Assembly (NCBI GenBank): GCA_013416445.1
Contig: JACCER010000001.1
Coordinates: forward strand, 62,001-126,000
Length of the DNA: 64,000 bases
Direction of reading: 5' to 3'
From: Alcaligenaceae bacterium
Lineage (GTDB): Bacteria > Pseudomonadota > Gammaproteobacteria > Burkholderiales > Burkholderiaceae_B
Shown here: one piece after another, positions 60,623 to 64,000 of the stretch
Layout of the letters: every line of letters starts with the position of its first letter
How positions within the stretch are numbered: the first letter of the stretch is position 1
Program-made: the position numbers and the translations under genes
The notes under the pieces: generated by a model
The model's input: the letters and a program-made list of their open reading frames with translations, nothing else
What the model was told of the DNA's origin: nothing
The model's database searches: none

Positions 60623-61458
60623 CAGGTAAGCCTTACTGTGTCTAGTTCTTCGGGGGTTACGTTAAGTTGGAGCCTCCAACGCGACAGGTAAGCCCCTTCA
60701 GCAGGTAGCAATGGGTCGAGGCGTAGGTAAGTCGCCGTTATTAAGTCATGTAATGATTTGAGCGCTGGCGCATCGGCTAGCTCATAGTGCTCCAGCAAGT
60801 AGCCTAGACGGCGTATTACTGCACCGACGCCGAGGCGCTGCGCATAGTTCACCAGTCGTTCGACTTTTAGTGTGTCCCGTTTCATCCACAAGCCTTTGGC
60901 GACTTCGCTGATACCACCGACGTAGGCCGGGTGTCGCAGACCATCGATGATAGTGCGCTCCATGTCACTGATCATGACAAAGCGCTGCTTGTCGATCCAG
61001 TGTTTTATGATGCCGAATTCTTGTTTGTCAGTAATGTGGATAAATCGAAAGTCATAACCACCCACTGTTTGCGGGCGCACGCGCCGTGTGCATGAAACAT
61101 AAATGGTGAAGTTCGGCTGTGTCACCATGCGGTGCAGTTCAAATGCAGTCCCGTGCGATAGAAAGTAGGGCGCGGCACCGGCGAGTTCGCGTGCAATAAG
61201 ATACGGACTATCGACGTGTTCAGTGGCCCGGCCAAGTTCGAAGGGTACAAGGTTGTACAGTCCAGGTTTCAGTCGTGTCACCAAGCCTCTTTGCTGTGCT
61301 TTGTGGACGAGATTACGGGCCGCTGATGCTGATAAACCGGTGATTGAACCGACATCGGCCAGGGTGAACGTGGATCGGCGTAGCTCATTAAGCTCCACGA
61401 TTAATTGTGCTGCGCGAGGCCCCAGTGTCTTCGTTTGAGAATTATGTATTTTGTTCAA
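60622..61458 (-). CDS. abiEi: AbiEi-type antitoxin/transcriptional regulator
   Basis: The protein has 278 residues. The preferred start is a TTG at 61458 behind AGGGGG; an upstream Met at 61503 lacks a ribosome site. An N-terminal winged-helix (TFTLADVGSITGLSASAARNL, then LVTRLKPGLYNLVP) is followed by the AbiEi C-terminal domain with FLSHGTAFELHRM and SDMERTIIDGLRHPAY. In type IV AbiE systems it represses the operon and counters AbiEii. Here its toxin partner is truncated. Confidence 0.85.
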   Translation of the reverse strand: MNKIHNSQTKTLGPRAAQLIVELNELRRSTFTLADVGSITGLSASAARNLVHKAQQRGLVTRLKPGLYNLVPFELGRATEHVDSPYLIARELAGAAPYFLSHGTAFELHRMVTQPNFTIYVSCTRRVRPQTVGGYDFRFIHITDKQEFGIIKHWIDKQRFVMISDMERTIIDGLRHPAYVGGISEVAKGLWMKRDTLKVERLVNYAQRLGVGAVIRRLGYLLEHYELADAPALKSLHDLITATYLRLDPLLPAEGAYLSRWRLQLNVTPEELDTVRLT

Positions 61459-61617
61459 TTTGCCCCCTGTGAAGAGACGTATTAAACGAAAAGAGTAACA
61501 CAAGTTATGTTTTATGCGCTATGTGTTTCTTTATGAGGGTCGTAATACACAAAAAACATCATGGGTGGGGTGGTGCAGGCAGAGTTGATAGGAAACCAGC
61601 TTTTTCACATGTACAAA

Positions 61618-61835
61618 GTACCTTTCCAATACCACGATCCGGCGATTTGTCCCCAAAACCACCATTTATGTCCGAAAACGCGTAATCCACTCAAAACCCA
61701 GGCAGCATCAGGAAATCGCAAGCAAGGTCAAGCGAACTTTTGGGGATGGTATTTTGAATGGTATTGGCAAGAGGGGTTTTTAATAAACCCAATGGAATCA
61801 ATGCTATAAATCGGCTATCGATCCTTGAGTGGAGT
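61618..61835. repeat. Direct repeat B2: second copy of the terminal repeat
   Basis: This is the partner of 54943-55160. The last 45 bases still resemble the pglZ-like end of B1 (GCATTGATT on the minus strand, then diverged codons). It follows abiEi and precedes a terminator and an integrase fragment. The 159 bases between the abiEi start and this repeat are an A+T-rich promoter region. Confidence 0.7.
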
Positions 61836-61883
61836 GATCGGACGTCTGGTATTGTCAGGCATCTACTGGCATTAATAACGTCT

Positions 61884-61908
61884 AAGCCCGCGTAACTGCG
61901 GGCTTTTT
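61884..61908 (+). terminator. Rho-independent terminator
   Basis: AAGCCCGC at 61884-61891 pairs with GCGGGCTT at 61898-61905, with a 6-base loop and a T-run of five ending at 61908. No intact plus-strand gene precedes it closely; it may belong to a lost host gene or tRNA unit at the integration site. Confidence 0.75.
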
Positions 61909-61916
61909 CGATTTCC

Positions 61917-62087
61917 TTCCGCTACAACTACTCGATCCACGGTAGGCAGGAGACCATCACCTTCGGCCGCCACGGTGTCGGTGGGATAACGCTAGCGGAA
62001 GCCCACGGACAGCTGGGCGAAGCCAAGAAGATGATCGCAGCAGGGAAGTCGCCAGCCAAGAAGGCGCGATGGGATAGATATACTTAG
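61917..62087 (+). pseudogene. Fragment of a P4-type tyrosine integrase (arm-binding domain)
   Basis: From 61917 an open frame of 56 codons encodes FRYNYSIHGRQETITFGRHG, followed by ITLAEAHGQLGEAKKMIAAGKSP and a stop at 62085-62087. This is the N-terminal arm-DNA-binding domain of phage- and island-type integrases. The start and the whole catalytic domain are missing. It marks an old integration end next to the mgtC-like gene. Confidence 0.82.
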
Positions 62088-62108
62088 TCTGCGATTGTGG
62101 CCTGGTAC

Positions 62109-62825
62109 TTATTCAGATGTACTTAACGCCCAGAATGCTTGATGAATAGACGACTCAGCGTTAAGTAAGTCGATCAGGCGATCCATGTCTTCACCGTTTA
62201 TTGATGTCGCCATCAGGGTTGCCTCGATTTCAATTTCCTCCTCGCCAAAGGGGGTAATGTCCAGTTCTGCCAGAGGGTAATTGGCTGATTCTAGAATTTC
62301 TTCTAGTGCTGTCATCGCGTGCTGGCGTTGATGACTTGGTGTAATGATATGGATAGTGTTTGTAATTTCACTGGATTCAGTATCAACGGGCAGGCGATTT
62401 ATATAATTAACAAAAGGTCGCAGTAGTGTGTTTGCAGCCAATACAAAAAACGTGCCTAGCACCGCCTCTACAACCAGCCCTACTCCTGCACAAGCGCCAA
62501 TCGCTGCTGATCCCCACAAAGTGGCGGCGGTATTTAAGCCACGTATACTGCCTTCTTCACGCATAATCACACCGGCCCCTAAAAAACCAACGCCCGATAC
62601 GACGTAAGCAATGACGCGAACGGCGCCATCATGACCTGCAATGCGAAAGGCCATGTCAACGAAGATGGCCGCCCCAACAGATACCAGTACGTTGGTACGC
62701 AGTCCGGCGGTACGCTGGCGATACTGGCGCTCGAAGCCGATAATGGAGCCCATAATGAAGGCGGTGGTCAGGCTGACCAAGGTGTCGGCGATTTCAAGTA
62801 ATTGGATATTGGCGAAGGCTTTCAT
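62109..62825 (-). CDS. MgtC/SapB family membrane protein
   Basis: The protein has 238 residues. The MgtC signature is GSIIGFERQYRQRTAGLRTNVLVSVGAAIF, described here by its FERQ..R..AGLRT core. Four to five membrane segments lie in the first 140 residues, followed by a C-terminal ACT-like domain (about 155-235). MgtC-type proteins adapt cells to low magnesium, partly by acting on the F1F0 ATP synthase. It follows mgtE after 90 bases on the same strand. Confidence 0.9.
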   Translation of the reverse strand: MKAFANIQLLEIADTLVSLTTAFIMGSIIGFERQYRQRTAGLRTNVLVSVGAAIFVDMAFRIAGHDGAVRVIAYVVSGVGFLGAGVIMREEGSIRGLNTAATLWGSAAIGACAGVGLVVEAVLGTFFVLAANTLLRPFVNYINRLPVDTESSEITNTIHIITPSHQRQHAMTALEEILESANYPLAELDITPFGEEEIEIEATLMATSINGEDMDRLIDLLNAESSIHQAFWALSTSE

Positions 62826-62915
62826 TGTTTTTCAATATTTATGTGGTTTGGTCGATGCACATGCACAGGAACTCTGTGCATGTGCTCCTGACCCAGGGCG
62901 ATTAACCTTATGTCT

Positions 62916-64000
62916 TTAGACGGCGTCTGGCAGTACCAGCATCAGGTTGGCGATATTGAAGTAAATCAACACGCCGACGCCGTCGCAAATGGAAGTAATT
63001 AGTGGTGCACTGGCCGATGCGGGATCAAGTTTGAATCGCGTAAGTAAAAAGGGCAGCAACATGCCGATAACACTACCGACGAGGACGATGATGACCATAG
63101 TGATGGAGACAACCAATGCCACTTCAGGCCCCGCCCTGACAAAGCCTATCAGGGAGACGGCAAGCGCCATGCTTAAACCCAATAGCAGGGCGACGACTAT
63201 TTCCTTTCCTAGCATTTGTACCCAGTCTTTAGCAACGATCTCACCCGTTGCCATTGCACGAACCATTAGCGTCGCGCTTTGCGAACCGGCGTTACCGCCA
63301 CTGTCGACCAGCAGAGGTAAAAAGAACACCAAGGCGACCAGACTTTCGATCAGGCTTTCAAAGTGGGCAATCCCCGCTCCGGAAAAAATGTTGCCGAATA
63401 CCAAAATGACCAGCCAGCCTACGCGGGTACGGTATAGCGCACCTATGCTGGCGTCTTTAAGGGAAACGGCAAGACGGCCTACGGCACCGAGCCTGAGCTG
63501 GTCGTCTGTGCTTTCTTCTTGGGTTACGTCTAATGCATCGTCGTGCGTGACGATGCCCACCATCTGACCCGCCTCGTTAACCACAGGAACGGCAATCAGG
63601 TCATAGTGGGCGATCTGACGTGTTGCTTCAGTACGTGGTGCATGAGCCTGAGACTGAATGACTTCTTTTACCATGATCTGTTCGATCATCATGGTCGGTA
63701 CGGCAAGTATCAGATCACGCAGCGACAGAGTCCCTACCAGATGGCGGCTCTGGTCCAGGACGTAAGCCTGATAAATGGTTTCCATGTCGGGAGCTTCCAG
63801 CCGGATAGTGTCCAGTGCCTGGGCAACCGTCTGGTCAGCTTGTAGCGCGACGTAAGCGGAGGTCATGACGGAGCCGACTGTCCCTTCGGGGTAGCTGGCA
63901 AGCTGGCGGATATCTTCACGTTCAGCATGTGCTAGTCCAGGCAGCAAGGCCTGGCGTTCGGATTCGCTTAGTCGGTTGTATAAGTCGGCGCGCTCGTCGT
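62916..64000 (-). CDS. mgtE: Magnesium transporter MgtE, N-terminus beyond the window
   Basis: 361 codons are visible and the reading frame is open to the right window edge, so the start is missing. The visible part begins in the MgtE N-domain (ESERQALLPGLAHAEREDI), followed by two CBS domains (VGSVMTSAYVALQAD to the MVGIVTHDDALDV region). The five-helix pore domain contains RTRVGWLVILVFGNIFSG and DSGGNAGSQSATLMVRAM, the ion-selectivity segment. CBS domains sense Mg2+ and close the channel. Confidence 0.95.
   Translation of the reverse strand, partial: DERADLYNRLSESERQALLPGLAHAEREDIRQLASYPEGTVGSVMTSAYVALQADQTVAQALDTIRLEAPDMETIYQAYVLDQSRHLVGTLSLRDLILAVPTMMIEQIMVKEVIQSQAHAPRTEATRQIAHYDLIAVPVVNEAGQMVGIVTHDDALDVTQEESTDDQLRLGAVGRLAVSLKDASIGALYRTRVGWLVILVFGNIFSGAGIAHFESLIESLVALVFFLPLLVDSGGNAGSQSATLMVRAMATGEIVAKDWVQMLGKEIVVALLLGLSMALAVSLIGFVRAGPEVALVVSITMVIIVLVGSVIGMLLPFLLTRFKLDPASASAPLITSICDGVGVLIYFNIANLMLVLPDAV

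Noticed and set aside
61504-62108. tRNA gene as the integration site
   Set aside because: I see no cloverleaf or CCA-type 3' end near the repeat, terminator or integrase fragment.

Overview
The window reads as betaproteobacterial DNA, most likely Burkholderiales/Alcaligenaceae. That is an inference from gene style and from the companion genes of hemH, phrB and mgtE; no rRNA or tRNA is present to confirm it. Much of the window is accessory DNA: a defence island, a complete-looking conjugation and replication module of plasmid type, and a scrap-yard of truncated genes. Ordinary-looking chromosomal genes lie between and to the right of these.

Region 1 (1-14.0 kb, minus strand) is the promoter-proximal part of a BREX phage-defence operon: WYL regulator, brxA, brxB, brxC and pglX. 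Immediately after pglX, with 4-bp overlaps or gaps of 2-11 bp, come an SMC-like AAA ATPase, a DUF4276 TOPRIM-like protein, a TrlF-type PHP-ATPase and the start of an AlbA_2 (Schlafen-type) protein. pglZ and brxL are not seen here; they may lie left of base 1. Divergent from the operon are a RloC-like AAA ATPase and a ChaC-like gamma-glutamylcyclotransferase (14.0-17.2 kb).

Region 2 (17.5-19.8 kb) carries a RadC/JAMM protein and a DUF3560 protein. Each follows a long leader sharing the same three conserved blocks in the same order, probably the radC RNA motif.

Region 3 (19.9-33.4 kb) is a light/oxidative-stress and membrane-lipid cluster. It includes an epimerase, a truncated fasciclin protein, a MAPEG protein, ferrochelatase and a TetR-photolyase pair. 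Divergent from that pair runs a chain of FAD oxidoreductase, DUF1365, CFA-type methyltransferase, chalcone-isomerase-like protein, MFS transporter, DUF3833 lipoprotein, SDR, TspO and an alpha/beta hydrolase. TACT-n-AGTA palindromes lie at the TetR promoter and at the fasciclin/MAPEG promoter and suggest one TetR regulon.

Region 4 (33.5-54.9 kb, minus strand) is a plasmid-like transfer backbone: MobF relaxase, TrwB/VirD4-type coupling protein, a Stb-like ParA gene with small partners, and an iteron origin with DnaA boxes and a TrfA-type initiator. A full VirB1-VirB11 type IV secretion operon, TrbM, a MobC-like protein and two toxin-antitoxin pairs follow.

Region 5 (54.9-62.1 kb) is a junction zone. 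It holds a pglZ fragment, a truncated IS3 element, an intact secreted HExxH protein, an efeO fragment, a second partial trbM-mobC copy fused to a truncated abiEii, abiEi, a repeated 218-bp sequence and an integrase fragment. It looks like the nested or tandem right ends of two related integrated elements.

Region 6 (62.1-64 kb) contains mgtC-like and mgtE magnesium genes, probably the chromosomal flank.
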